46,545 nucleotides of DNA from Chloroflexota bacterium (lineage in GTDB: Bacteria > Chloroflexota > Dormibacteria > Dormibacterales > Dormibacteraceae): positions 1 to 46,545 of the forward strand of contig VBGP01000030.1 of assembly GCA_005880795.1 (NCBI GenBank). The letters are read 5' to 3'. Positions within the stretch are counted from its first letter, which is position 1, and every line of letters starts with the position of its first letter. Of the stretch, positions 25,361 to 33,881 are shown one piece after another. A model generated the notes under the pieces. It did not search any database. It had not been told where the DNA came from and was given only the letters and a program-made list of their open reading frames with translations. The position numbers and the translations under genes are program-made.

Positions 25361-25837
25361 GTGGCGATCCGGTCCGAGCTTGCAGGTCTCAGCACCGCCC
25401 AGGCGAGGCGCATCCTGGAGGGTCTGCCGCGTTGCGATTACGAGGTCGTGGTCAGGCCCCTCCGCTACCGCTGGGAACCGCACCTGGCGGCCCGGTGCGA
25501 GTTCGAGGAGAGGCGCATCGTGCTCCAGGTGCCGATCCCCTTCAAGGCCTTCCGCGAGCCGGTGATCTATGCGGCGCGGCGCAAGCGCGGCGAGGGGATG
25601 CGCTTTGCATGGGCATCAGAGACCGTTTACTTCAGGGGCAAGCGAGACGTGCTGCGGTTCCTCTACTGCCACGAATGGCTGCACTGGTATCTCCACGAAG
25701 TGCTCGGCAAGGGGTCCTCCGCAGAAACGGCGTGCGACCGCTTCGCGCTTCGCAACTTCCGGCGCCGATATGTGACGACCGATGACGCCGACGCCGCGCT
25801 CAAGCGGCGCTCACTCAAGGCGCGCGCATCGGGCTGA
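25361..25837 (+). CDS. Hypothetical protein with HExxH metalloprotease-like motif
   Basis: A 158-residue soluble protein starting at GTG 25361. Residues 107-111 read HEWLH in FLYCHEWLHWYLHEVLGKG, matching HExxH, with a further acidic residue in SAETACDRFALRNF at SprT-like spacing. The N-terminal half is rich in Arg and aromatic residues. No family is recognised with confidence; a zinc-peptidase fold is likely from the motif only. It diverges from the stress-protein gene. Confidence 0.65.
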   Translation: MAIRSELAGLSTAQARRILEGLPRCDYEVVVRPLRYRWEPHLAARCEFEERRIVLQVPIPFKAFREPVIYAARRKRGEGMRFAWASETVYFRGKRDVLRFLYCHEWLHWYLHEVLGKGSSAETACDRFALRNFRRRYVTTDDADAALKRRSLKARASG

Positions 25838-25858
25838 GACCGGCTGTCGCCGCCGCGT

Positions 25859-26233
25859 CTATGAAAACGCCTCTCGATCCTTCCGCAGCAATATGAGCAC
25901 AGCGAACGGGACCGCCACGTTGACCAGGATCGAAACAAGCCCTCGATTGAATCCGAGCGGGATGAGCAGCAGCACAGCCGAACCGGCCAGGCATGCGACC
26001 TCGAGGCCGATCACGACCGTTCTCGCCCACCTCCGGCGCCACAGCACGCCAATGGCGCACATGCAGGTCCCAAGCGCGAGCAGCAAGGTGAGCAGCGCCA
26101 GGCCGGCCATGAAGACCTCGCCGGCCAGCGCGAATGGGGCGGCCGAAATTCCGGCGATGACCCAGAAGATGCTCTGCATCAGCAGCAGCACGAACGCGGC
26201 CTCCGGCCGGCTGGACGCTTCAGCCCTGATCAA
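25859..26233 (-). CDS. Four-pass small membrane protein
   Basis: A 124-residue protein with four predicted membrane segments (about 13-32, 38-63, 70-92 and 97-116) separated by a short basic loop (WRRRWAR). It starts at TTG 26233 and overlaps the preceding His/Met-rich membrane gene by 14 nt, so it is the last gene of the two-component operon. Unrecognised. Confidence 0.7.
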   Translation of the reverse strand: MIRAEASSRPEAAFVLLLMQSIFWVIAGISAAPFALAGEVFMAGLALLTLLLALGTCMCAIGVLWRRRWARTVVIGLEVACLAGSAVLLLIPLGFNRGLVSILVNVAVPFAVLILLRKDREAFS

Positions 26234-27290
26234 TTTGCTTCACCACCTTCGAGTCGATGTCTACGGCGAATGGGCCGCCCGGGTTGTCCACGATCCACAC
26301 ATGCAGCATCGGCGGCACGCTGATGTCGATCGAGCCGAGGGGGCACGTCGCGGTCGGGGTCATCAGGCTGAACTCGACGCCGAACGGCGTGAAGCAGATG
26401 TTTTGATGCTGATGCCATGCGGTGAGCGGACCGCCCGGGTCGGGACCGAACTGTCCGATGTGCTGCATCTGGAACATCGCGCCGATCAGCACGGGCCCGT
26501 GCTTGGTGTTGGCGTAAACGAGACCCTGCGGGCGGCGAGGGTCCATCACGTAGCCCGCGTCGACGTAGCGCTGGTTCATCCAGTGCGTGGAGGGGGTGTT
26601 CTGAGGGCCGGGACGATAGCCTGCGGCCCACGCCGCGTGCCAGTCGCGATATGGCGCGATGGCGGCCACAGTTTCGTCGTACAGCTTTTGCGCAGCCCCC
26701 ACTTGTTCGGGAGATGCTGTGTCGTTCGTGGCCTGCAGGACCGCGCCCGCGTGAGCGTGCTGCGCATCGGGCCGCGCCAGGTCGTCGATCCACACGACTG
26801 AAACAGTGACCATCGTCATCAGTGGCAACGCGACGCTGAGTACCGACCATCTCGACCTGCGCCGCAACGTCTCACCGCGCACCGGGACAAGTACGAGGCC
26901 GAGAGTCGTCAGCTCGAGGAGCTTGGTCGCGATCGCGACCTGGTCCGGCGTGTCGAAGTTGAGAACTATGTACCCCAGGTAACCGGTCAGGGTCGCCGTG
27001 ATCAGTGCGACCGACGCCGGTCGCCACCAGCGCCAGGTGTAGAGCTGGGACAGCACGACATATGAAGCGCCATTCATCACGAACAGCAGCGCGGTGATGG
27101 TTTCGCCGCGATGAGTCCACACAAGGCCGAGGTGGATCGCGCCGGCAATCGCCATCAGCACGGACGCTCCCAGCACCGTTCCAGGCACCCCACGCGCGGC
27201 GGAGCGGAGCCGGAGCGCGAGCAGAGCAAAGGGCAGCGTAAGCAGACCGGCGTAAAGACCTATCGCGTGATCCGGCGCAATGTCGAACAT
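26220..27290 (-). CDS. Membrane protein with His/Met-rich extracytoplasmic domain
   Basis: A 356-residue protein. The first 175 residues make about six membrane segments; the last 180 form an exported domain with conserved-looking clusters: STHWMNQRYVDAGYVMDP, FQMQHIGQFGPDPGGPLTAWHQHQNICF, TCPLG and PPMLHVWIVDN. I recall similar C-terminal domains (HWMN... WH.HDNLC) in uncharacterised actinobacterial proteins. The His, Met and Cys residues could bind a metal such as copper; this is inference. It lies 22 nt after the histidine kinase, in the same operon. Confidence 0.7.
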   Translation of the reverse strand: MFDIAPDHAIGLYAGLLTLPFALLALRLRSAARGVPGTVLGASVLMAIAGAIHLGLVWTHRGETITALLFVMNGASYVVLSQLYTWRWWRPASVALITATLTGYLGYIVLNFDTPDQVAIATKLLELTTLGLVLVPVRGETLRRRSRWSVLSVALPLMTMVTVSVVWIDDLARPDAQHAHAGAVLQATNDTASPEQVGAAQKLYDETVAAIAPYRDWHAAWAAGYRPGPQNTPSTHWMNQRYVDAGYVMDPRRPQGLVYANTKHGPVLIGAMFQMQHIGQFGPDPGGPLTAWHQHQNICFTPFGVEFSLMTPTATCPLGSIDISVPPMLHVWIVDNPGGPFAVDIDSKVVKQIDQG

Positions 27291-27312
27291 GCCACGATCG
27301 TGGCGGCCGCGC

Positions 27313-28659
27313 TTAAGAAGCGGGTAAGAGAGGAAGGTCCACTACAAACGAGGCCCCGCCCAGGGTGGACTCGGTCGCGAGGATCCGGCCGCGATGCTGG
27401 GCGACGATCCAGCTGGCGATGGAAAGGCCGAGTCCCGAGTGAGAGCCCCCCCGTGATGGGTCCGCCCGGTAAAACCTCTCGAAGATTCGCGCCCCATCCC
27501 CAGCCGCCACGCCCGGCCCGTCATCGCCAACCAGCACCCGGGCCCACCCAGCCTCGGTGTAGAGCCGGACCTCGACCGCCGACGACGCGTAGCGAAACGC
27601 GTTGTCGAGAAGGATCCACAGCAGCTGCCGGAGCGCGTCTTCGTCGCCGTCCACCGACGCGTCGCCGGTCTCGACCCGCAGCTTCTCGCGGGGATGCGCG
27701 GCGGCCGCCTGGCGGCAGACCTCGTCGACGACCGGCTTTAAAGGGACGGCCACGAGGTGGAGCTGCAATCCCGAGTCGGCCCTCGCCAGCGTGAGCAGGC
27801 GGTCAACCAGCCTGGCCATACGTCCGCTCTCCTGGACGACGTCGGCGACCGCCGCCTGCCTGACATCCTCCGAAACCGAACGCGAGGCGAGCAAGCCCGC
27901 GTTGCCCTGGATCGTCGTCAGTGGCGTACGCAGCTCATGTGAGGCGTCCGCGACGAAACGCCGCTGCGACTCGAACGCATCCTGCAACCGGCTCAACATC
28001 TGGTTGAAGCTCGCGGTCAGCCTTGCCACCTCGTCTCGGCTGCGCCGGGGAGGGAGCCGTCGCCCGAAATCGCGGGTGCGACCGATTTCCTCAGCCGCAA
28101 CGGCGACTGACTTGAGAGGCGCGAGGGCTCGTCCTGCGACAAGCCACGAAGCCAGAGTCGCGGCCAGCAGCGCGAGGCTGCCCGAGATCACCAGGAATGC
28201 CACAACGCCAGAGAGGTTGGACTGCAGCACCCGGGTGGACTGACCGGTGACCACGTAGCCGTCGCGATAAGCCACCGCATAGAGCCGGAAACCGTTCTCG
28301 GTTTCGTAGACGCCACTGAGATAAGCGGTTTGGGCCTCGGCTCGCAGCTTCGCGCTGACCTGGGGTGGCGATCCGTTCATGACTGCTGTCGAATAGAGGA
28401 CGGACCAGCCGGGGTCAAAAATCTCGACGAAGACGTCCGCGCTGGTACGCAGGTCCGACGGCGCAACTGGTCGTGCGGCGCCTTTGGCTGGCGAATCGCT
28501 CAACGAAGCGACCGCCTGCGTCGACCGCGCGCGCAGCGCGTCGTCCTGGTTGGTCACCGCGCTCCGTGATAGAAGCGCGTAGAGCAGCAGCCCGAACACC
28601 ACCAGCGCAAGCGCGACGACGCCAGCGCCGAACAGTGCGAGCCGGAGGCGCAGGGACAC
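27313..28659 (-). CDS. Sensor histidine kinase (HAMP type)
   Basis: A 448-residue membrane kinase. TM1 is residues 7-30, an extracytoplasmic sensor domain follows (31-150), TM2 is about 151-174, HAMP about 176-225, the dimerisation helix carries the phospho-acceptor His241 in DASHELRTPL, and the ATPase domain shows DNAFRYA, DDGPGVA and GLGLSIA. The start GTG 28659 shares its G with the response regulator stop (TAGTG), so translation is coupled. The signal is unknown; the downstream His/Met-rich membrane protein suggests a metal. Confidence 0.93.
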   Translation of the reverse strand: MSLRLRLALFGAGVVALALVVFGLLLYALLSRSAVTNQDDALRARSTQAVASLSDSPAKGAARPVAPSDLRTSADVFVEIFDPGWSVLYSTAVMNGSPPQVSAKLRAEAQTAYLSGVYETENGFRLYAVAYRDGYVVTGQSTRVLQSNLSGVVAFLVISGSLALLAATLASWLVAGRALAPLKSVAVAAEEIGRTRDFGRRLPPRRSRDEVARLTASFNQMLSRLQDAFESQRRFVADASHELRTPLTTIQGNAGLLASRSVSEDVRQAAVADVVQESGRMARLVDRLLTLARADSGLQLHLVAVPLKPVVDEVCRQAAAAHPREKLRVETGDASVDGDEDALRQLLWILLDNAFRYASSAVEVRLYTEAGWARVLVGDDGPGVAAGDGARIFERFYRADPSRGGSHSGLGLSIASWIVAQHRGRILATESTLGGASFVVDLPLLPAS

Positions 28660-29315
28660 TATTCGTGCAGCGCGTAACCCGCGCCGCGGACTGTGTGGAG
28701 CAGGCGCGGCTCGCCAAGCTTGTGGCGCAGGTATCCGATGTAGACCGCCACGACGTTGTCGGATTCGGCCTCGCCCTTCCACACTGCGTCGATTAGCTGC
28801 TCGCGCGAAAGCACCTGCCTCGGATGGCGCAGAAAGTGCTGCAGAAGGTCGAACTCGGTGGCTGTGAGGTCGATCGCGTGCTCGCCGCGCCAGGCGCTGC
28901 GGCTCGCCGGCTCGAGGCGCAGGTCACCGAACCGAAGATGGTCGGCCGGCGTCGTCCGGCGAAGCAGCGCCCGCACACGGGCCAGCAATTCCTCGTAGGC
29001 GAACGGCTTGACCAGGTAGTCGTCCGCTCCGGAATCAAGGCCTCGAACTCGCTCTTCTGTGCCGCCGAGCGCGGTCAGGAGCAGGATCGGGACGGAGCCG
29101 GCGGCGCGGAGGCGCCTGCAGACGGCTATGCCGTCGAGACCCGGCAGCATGACGTCCAGCACGACCAGGTCGAAGGGCCGCCCTCGGGCGCGGCGGAGCG
29201 CCTCGTTGCCGTCGGCGGCGATCTCGACGTCGTGGTCCTCAGCGACGAGCACGCGCTCGACTGTTGCCGCCAGCCTTGGGTCGTCCTCGACCACGAGGAT
29301 CCTGGAGCCTGCCAT
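28659..29315 (-). CDS. OmpR/PhoB-family response regulator
   Basis: A 218-residue regulator. The receiver has the acidic pair Asp11/Asp12, phospho-acceptor Asp54 (VVLDVMLPG), and Lys in DDYLVKPF. The C-terminal winged helix shows LTATEFDLLQHFLRHPRQVLSREQL and AVYIGYLRHKLG...IRGAGY-type ending (VRGAGYALHE). It starts at ATG 29315, two or three bases after the predicted transcription start, so its mRNA is probably leaderless. First gene of the operon RR-HK-membrane protein-small membrane protein. Confidence 0.95.
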   Translation of the reverse strand: MAGSRILVVEDDPRLAATVERVLVAEDHDVEIAADGNEALRRARGRPFDLVVLDVMLPGLDGIAVCRRLRAAGSVPILLLTALGGTEERVRGLDSGADDYLVKPFAYEELLARVRALLRRTTPADHLRFGDLRLEPASRSAWRGEHAIDLTATEFDLLQHFLRHPRQVLSREQLIDAVWKGEAESDNVVAVYIGYLRHKLGEPRLLHTVRGAGYALHE

Positions 29316-29323
29316 CCGAGCGA

Positions 29324-29353
29324 TTTATAGCCCGGTGCGTGTGGATTTCGTAA
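29324..29353 (-). promoter_or_regulatory. Predicted sigma70-type promoter of the two-component operon
   Basis: On the minus strand the -10 is TATAAA (29324-29329) and a -35-like TTACGA lies at 29348-29353, 18 bp apart. The ATG begins nine bases after the -10, which implies a leaderless or near-leaderless transcript. Confidence 0.5.
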
Positions 29354-29426
29354 GAACTGTCGATTCCGGCCATGTCCGATCGTCGTCTGGTTTGAGTCCA
29401 CGGAGATCATTCAGGAGGAGATCGGC

Positions 29427-29747
29427 ATGGCAAATTTCGTGCTTCTTTACAGCGGAGGCAGCGCAGGGACGACGCCCGCGGAGCGGGAAAAGGTGATGCA
29501 AGCGTGGGGCGGCTGGTTCGGCAAGCTGGGGGACAAGATCGTCGACGCCGGTAACCCATTCGCGGAGCACGCCAAGAACATCACCAACGGCGCGGTCCAC
29601 GACGGCGCGGTAGGCAACCCGCCGGCGACCGGCTACTCGATCCTCAAGGCCGACTCGCTGAACGCGGCGGCTGAGCTCGCGAAGGGCTGCCCGGTGCTGC
29701 AGTCCGGCGGCAAGATCACGGTCTACGAGATCACGCCGGCGATGTAG
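29427..29747 (+). CDS. YCII-like small protein
   Basis: A 106-residue protein of the ferredoxin-like YCII/YciI type (MANFVLLYSGGS..., KVMQAWGGWFGKLGDKIVDAGNPF, ATGYSILKADSLNAAAELAKGCPVL, ITVYEI). Family members are small stress or catabolic proteins without a settled reaction. It starts at ATG 29427 behind AGGAGGAG. Its stop abuts that of the convergent transglutaminase. Confidence 0.75.
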   Translation: MANFVLLYSGGSAGTTPAEREKVMQAWGGWFGKLGDKIVDAGNPFAEHAKNITNGAVHDGAVGNPPATGYSILKADSLNAAAELAKGCPVLQSGGKITVYEITPAM

Positions 29748-30611
29748 CTATCCGACGTCGACCAGCGACACTCGCTTGGTTGCCGTCAGCCGGCCTCGGG
29801 CGCCCGAAACGTAGGTGCCCGAGGTCGGCGCCACGTCCGAGTAGTCGCCGCCGACGGCAACCTTCACGTAACCAAGGCCGCCCCGGCTGGCGTGCGTCGG
29901 ATCGAATGCGTGGGCGATGGCGTCGCCCGTTCCGTCGCGGGTCGGCAGGATGACCTCGACCCAGGCATGCGTGCCGCCCTGGCCAAGCAGGTGGCCCGAC
30001 ACATATCTCGAGGGCAGGCCCAGGGCGCGGCAGAGGGCGAGCATCAGGTGCGCGTAGTCCTGGCAGACCCCGGCGCCAAGCGCGAGCGCCTCAGCCGCCG
30101 TGGTGCGCACCCCGGTCGCGCCGTAGCGGTAGGTCATCGACTGGTAGACCCAGTCGTTGATCCGGTCGGCTAGCGGCAAACCCCACTCGGCTGCGGTCGC
30201 GAGGTCGTCCGCGGCACGCATGATCGCGTCGTCTGCGGCAGTGAGGGCGGACGGCTCGAGCAGGTAGCCCTCACTGAGCCAGCCGTCGGCGAGACGGTTC
30301 GGCTCGGCCGCCCGGCGCTCGACGGAGACCTCGGCGACGAACTCGATCGTGGCCGGCACCTGGGGCGCGAACACGTTGAAGATCACGTTGCCGAATCGGT
30401 CGCTGCGGTTCTCCAACCGCGCGCCGTCCAACCCCACAGAAACGTCATGCCAGAGCCGCGTCTGGTCACCGAACCGCGCCGGCGGGATCACGACGAGCCT
30501 ATGGCTCAGGTTGCGAATCGGCTCCGGATATTCGTAGCGGAAGCTCTGCCGCACCAAATACGATGCGCGCCTCGCGTTCGCCCAGTCGACCGATGCCGGA
30601 TCGATCGCCAT
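29748..30611 (-). CDS. Transglutaminase-like protein 1
   Basis: A 287-residue cytosolic protein with an N-terminal beta domain (SYLVRQSFRYEYPEPIRNLSHRLVVIPP) and a transglutaminase-like cysteine-protease fold. Catalytic triad: Cys in GAGVCQDYAHLMLALCRALG, His in GTHAWVEV, Asp in AFDPTH. It starts at ATG 30611, whose A is the last base of the upstream TGA (TGATG), so it is coupled to transglutaminase-like protein 2. Members next to ATP-grasp and alpha-E genes are thought to work on peptides or amide bonds; the substrate is unknown. Confidence 0.88.
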   Translation of the reverse strand: MAIDPASVDWANARRASYLVRQSFRYEYPEPIRNLSHRLVVIPPARFGDQTRLWHDVSVGLDGARLENRSDRFGNVIFNVFAPQVPATIEFVAEVSVERRAAEPNRLADGWLSEGYLLEPSALTAADDAIMRAADDLATAAEWGLPLADRINDWVYQSMTYRYGATGVRTTAAEALALGAGVCQDYAHLMLALCRALGLPSRYVSGHLLGQGGTHAWVEVILPTRDGTGDAIAHAFDPTHASRGGLGYVKVAVGGDYSDVAPTSGTYVSGARGRLTATKRVSLVDVG

Positions 30612-31423
30612 CAACTTGCCCTGTCCAAGTCCGCCCACACCACCATTGACTTGAACGCTGCTGGACCGAATGTGGTCATCATCGCCACGTCGAGCGCGTC
30701 GCGGCCGCGTCCGATCAAGACCCGGCCGACTCGACGTTCGTTGTTGCGCGGGTCGAACGTCCACCAGCGATCGCCGAGGTATACCTCCATCCAGGCGGCG
30801 AAGTCCATCGGCGCGGGGTTGACCGGCACATAGATGTCGGGCAGGTAGCCGAAAACATACCGAGCTGGGATGTTGAGGGCCCGGCAGAACGTGATGGCGA
30901 GGTGGGCGAGGTCGCGGCAGACACCCTTGCGGCGCTGGAGCACGTCCACCGCGGTGGTCAGCGGGTTGCTCGTGCCGTACTGGAACTCGATGTTGTCATG
31001 GACCCAATCGCAGATCGCCTGCACCCGGGCGCCACCCGGTTCCGTCTGGCCGAAGAGCTCCCAGGCCCTCCCCATCAGCTCGTCAGAAAGGCAGTAGCGG
31101 CTAGGGAGCGTGAAGTGGAGGAGCTCGCCCGGGATCTCGTCGACAGGGCGCTGGGGTGCCGCGGCGGCGTCCAGGTCGGGCTCGTCCGGTACAGCGACCA
31201 CAGCGTCATAACGCAGAACCAGCTCGCCCTGCGGCATGACGAGGCGTTTGACCGGGTTGCCGTAGTAGTCGGCGTACTCGTCGATGGGGACCGGCGGCTG
31301 GGTCAACCAGCTCTCGGTGACGAGCTGGTGCCGGGCATCGGAGCGCGGGCGGACCTGGACGGTGGCAACGGTCGGGCCGCTCACGTCGTATTTGAACTCG
31401 CAGCCGACCCGTAAATTGAGCGT
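30611..31423 (-). CDS. Transglutaminase-like protein 2, start and catalytic His unusual
   Basis: Homologous N-terminus LNLRVGCEFKYDVSGPT begins right after ACG 31423. The reading frame has no ATG, GTG or TTG between there and the coding region of the divergent ATP-grasp gene, so I place the start at this ACG (270 residues). Catalytic Cys is in RRKGVCRDLAHLAITFCRAL and Asp in WWTFDPRNN, but the position usually held by His in HAW reads MDFAAWMEVYLG, with Ala. Either the subfamily does without that His or this copy is inactive. It is coupled to protein 1 by TGATG. Confidence 0.82.
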   Translation of the reverse strand, partial: TLNLRVGCEFKYDVSGPTVATVQVRPRSDARHQLVTESWLTQPPVPIDEYADYYGNPVKRLVMPQGELVLRYDAVVAVPDEPDLDAAAAPQRPVDEIPGELLHFTLPSRYCLSDELMGRAWELFGQTEPGGARVQAICDWVHDNIEFQYGTSNPLTTAVDVLQRRKGVCRDLAHLAITFCRALNIPARYVFGYLPDIYVPVNPAPMDFAAWMEVYLGDRWWTFDPRNNERRVGRVLIGRGRDALDVAMMTTFGPAAFKSMVVWADLDRAS

Positions 31424-31459
31424 TTTCGCAGATTGCGGGATGGCGCAGACACTATAGCG

Positions 31460-32929
31460 GTGGGTTTCGTGAATCTCGATGCCAACTACCAGTTCAACGG
31501 GTTCTATGACGAGATGCTTGCGGCCCGCGGAAGGCCGCGACCCGCCTACCGTCGACTTTACGACCAGCTGAACCGCCTCGGCCCGGATGAGCTCCAGCGC
31601 AGGCACAAGCTCGCGATGGAGATGTTCCGCAACCACGGCATCACCTTCGCCGTGTATCCGGACGCGCAAGGCACCGAGAAGGTTTTTCCGTTCGACGTGA
31701 TCCCCAGGGTCATCGACGCCCGCACCTGGCAGCACCTGGAGGCAGGGCTGGCGCAGCGGCTCCGCGCCCTGAACCTCTTCCTGGACGACGTCTACGGCCG
31801 CAAGCTGATCCTGAGGCAGGGGGCGATCCCGCCTGAGATCGTGCTCAGCAGCTCGCTCTACCTACGCGAGATCGAAGGGCTGAAGGTGCCGCACGGCATC
31901 CACTGCAACATCGCGGGCATCGACCTGGTCCGAAACGAGAAGGGCGACTTTTTCGTCCTCGAGGACAACCTCCGCACGCCCTCGGGCGCCTCGTACGTCC
32001 AGGCCAACCGGTACGTCATGAAGCGCATCCTGCCCGACCTCTTCGCCGGTTATCCGGTGCGGCCTGTCGAGGGCTACATCCATGAGCTGCTGCGCCACCT
32101 CCGCTGGCTTGCGCCCGGAGGCGTCGACGACCCCACCGTCGTCCTCCTGACGCCCGGGATCAACAACTCCGCGTACTACGAGCACCTTTACCTGGCCAAG
32201 CAGATGGGCGTGGAGCTCGTCGAAGGCAGCGACCTGGTCGTCGATGACGACCACGTCTTCATGCGCACCACACGAGGCTTGCGCCCGGTGCATGTGATCT
32301 ATCGACGTATCGACGATGAGTGGCTCGACCCGATCTTCGGCCGGCAGGAGTCTTTGGTCGGTGTGGCCGGCCTCGTCAACGCCTATCGCGCCGGCAACGT
32401 CGCGATCGCCAATGCTCTGGGCAACGGCGTCGCGGACGATAAGGCGGTTTACGCGATGGTGCCGAAGATAATCCGCTACTACCTCGACGAGGACCCGATC
32501 CTGCCCAACGTCGAGACCTACCTGTGCGCGAACGAATCCGACCGCAGGTATGTGCTGGAGCACCTCGACAGCATGGTCGTCAAGACGGTGGACGCGTCCG
32601 GTGGTTACGGGATGCTCATCGGCACCGCCTCAACCGCCGAAGAACGTGAGGAGTTCCGCCGCCGGATCGTTGCCGCGCCGCGTGCGTTCATCGCGCAGCC
32701 GGTGGTCGCACTGTCGATCCAGCCGGTGCTCGACGGCGGAACGCTCCGACCAGGCCACCAGGACCTGCGACCGTTCGTGCTCACAGGGCCCGACGTTTAC
32801 GTCACCGCGGGCGGCCTGACGCGCGTCGCGTTGAGGCCCGGTTCGCTCATCGTCAACAGCTCTCAGGGCGGCGGCAGCCGGGACACTTGGGTCATGGCGG
32901 ACGACGAGTTCCAGGGTCCCGATGCTTAG
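31460..32929 (+). CDS. Circularly permuted ATP-grasp type 2 protein (DUF404/DUF407)
   Basis: A 489-residue protein with the DUF404/407 landmarks: FNGFYDEMLAARGRPRPAYR, FDVIPRVIDARTWQHLEAGL, NLFLDDVYG, GIDLVRNEKGDFFVLEDNLRTP, RYVMKRILPDLF, and SGGYGML near the C-terminus. These are ATP-grasp ligases with rearranged order, thought to form amide bonds in an unknown peptide or tag. GTG 31460 and GTG 31469 are both possible starts; a TATAGC box at 31453-31458 favours the second as a leaderless start. It overlaps the next gene by 8 nt. Confidence 0.9.
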   Translation: MGFVNLDANYQFNGFYDEMLAARGRPRPAYRRLYDQLNRLGPDELQRRHKLAMEMFRNHGITFAVYPDAQGTEKVFPFDVIPRVIDARTWQHLEAGLAQRLRALNLFLDDVYGRKLILRQGAIPPEIVLSSSLYLREIEGLKVPHGIHCNIAGIDLVRNEKGDFFVLEDNLRTPSGASYVQANRYVMKRILPDLFAGYPVRPVEGYIHELLRHLRWLAPGGVDDPTVVLLTPGINNSAYYEHLYLAKQMGVELVEGSDLVVDDDHVFMRTTRGLRPVHVIYRRIDDEWLDPIFGRQESLVGVAGLVNAYRAGNVAIANALGNGVADDKAVYAMVPKIIRYYLDEDPILPNVETYLCANESDRRYVLEHLDSMVVKTVDASGGYGMLIGTASTAEEREEFRRRIVAAPRAFIAQPVVALSIQPVLDGGTLRPGHQDLRPFVLTGPDVYVTAGGLTRVALRPGSLIVNSSQGGGSRDTWVMADDEFQGPDA

Positions 32930-33881
32930 CCGAGCCGCCACGTCGCTCGCTCTGCTCGGACGCCACCTCGAGCGAGCCGACCACCTGGCGCGCATCCTCG
33001 GAGTGCACGTTTCGCTCTCGCTCGACCGGGCGGATGAACCAGGACCCGACTTCTGGGTCGGCTTCATGGAGCTCGCCGGCTGGCCTGGCAGCGATACCGG
33101 GCGGCGCGAGCAGGCGATCGAGATGGTGGTCGCGGGCACGCTCGGGCCATCGGTCCGCGCCAGCATCGCCTCCGCCCGACTGGCGGCCCAGGCCGTCCGC
33201 CCGTCCCTACCGACCGAGCTCTACGAGCAGGTCAACGCCTTGCACTGGCGCGTGCAGGAGGCCGTCGGGCAGCCGGACCTCTATACGTTTCTCATGGACG
33301 TGCAGATGAGCATCCGGCTCGTGGACGGTCTGCTCGAAGACACGATGTTCCATGACGAAGCCCGCGATTTCGTTCGGCTTGGCAAGTTCATCGAACGGGC
33401 GGCGAACGTGACCCACGTCGTGACGCAGAAATCCGCCGAGCTCGCGGACTCGCCCGAGGATGCCCTCGAGTGGACGGCGGTGCTGAAGTCGTGCTTTGCG
33501 TTCGAGTCCTACCAGGCCCGTTACGGCGGGGGTGTGACCGCGGACCGAGTCATCGAGTGCCTACTTCTCGATGACTCGCTGCCACGTTCCGCCCGGTTTG
33601 CCACAGCGACCTCGCTGGAGGCGGTGACCCGGATCGAAGGCAACGCACGCAAGTCGAAGCCACTGCGGCTGCTGGTCCAGCTCAACGGTCTCTTCCGGGA
33701 GGCAAACACGCAGTCGGTCATGCAGAGCCCACTCGAGTTCGACGCCGGCTGCCGCGGCCTGCTGCGACAGCTCGAGCTGGCCATGCGCGAGACCTACTTT
33801 CACCCGAGCAAGGTGCCGGCCGCCGTCTCCGGAGAAGAAGGACGCGGCGTGCCGCAACAGCAGCAACAGGTCGAGAAATGA
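32922..33881 (+). CDS. Alpha-E domain protein (DUF403)
   Basis: A 319-residue all-helical protein opening with MLSRAATSLALLGRHLERADHLARIL, the alpha-E hallmark, and containing FLMDVQMSIRLVDGLLEDTMFHDEARDFVRLGKFIERAANV. The family has no known catalysis but always accompanies the permuted ATP-grasp gene. The ATG overlaps the ATP-grasp stop by 8 nt and its own TGA overlaps the next ATG (ATGA), so the three genes are tightly coupled. The C-terminus is Gln-rich. Confidence 0.92.
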   Translation: MLSRAATSLALLGRHLERADHLARILGVHVSLSLDRADEPGPDFWVGFMELAGWPGSDTGRREQAIEMVVAGTLGPSVRASIASARLAAQAVRPSLPTELYEQVNALHWRVQEAVGQPDLYTFLMDVQMSIRLVDGLLEDTMFHDEARDFVRLGKFIERAANVTHVVTQKSAELADSPEDALEWTAVLKSCFAFESYQARYGGGVTADRVIECLLLDDSLPRSARFATATSLEAVTRIEGNARKSKPLRLLVQLNGLFREANTQSVMQSPLEFDAGCRGLLRQLELAMRETYFHPSKVPAAVSGEEGRGVPQQQQQVEK

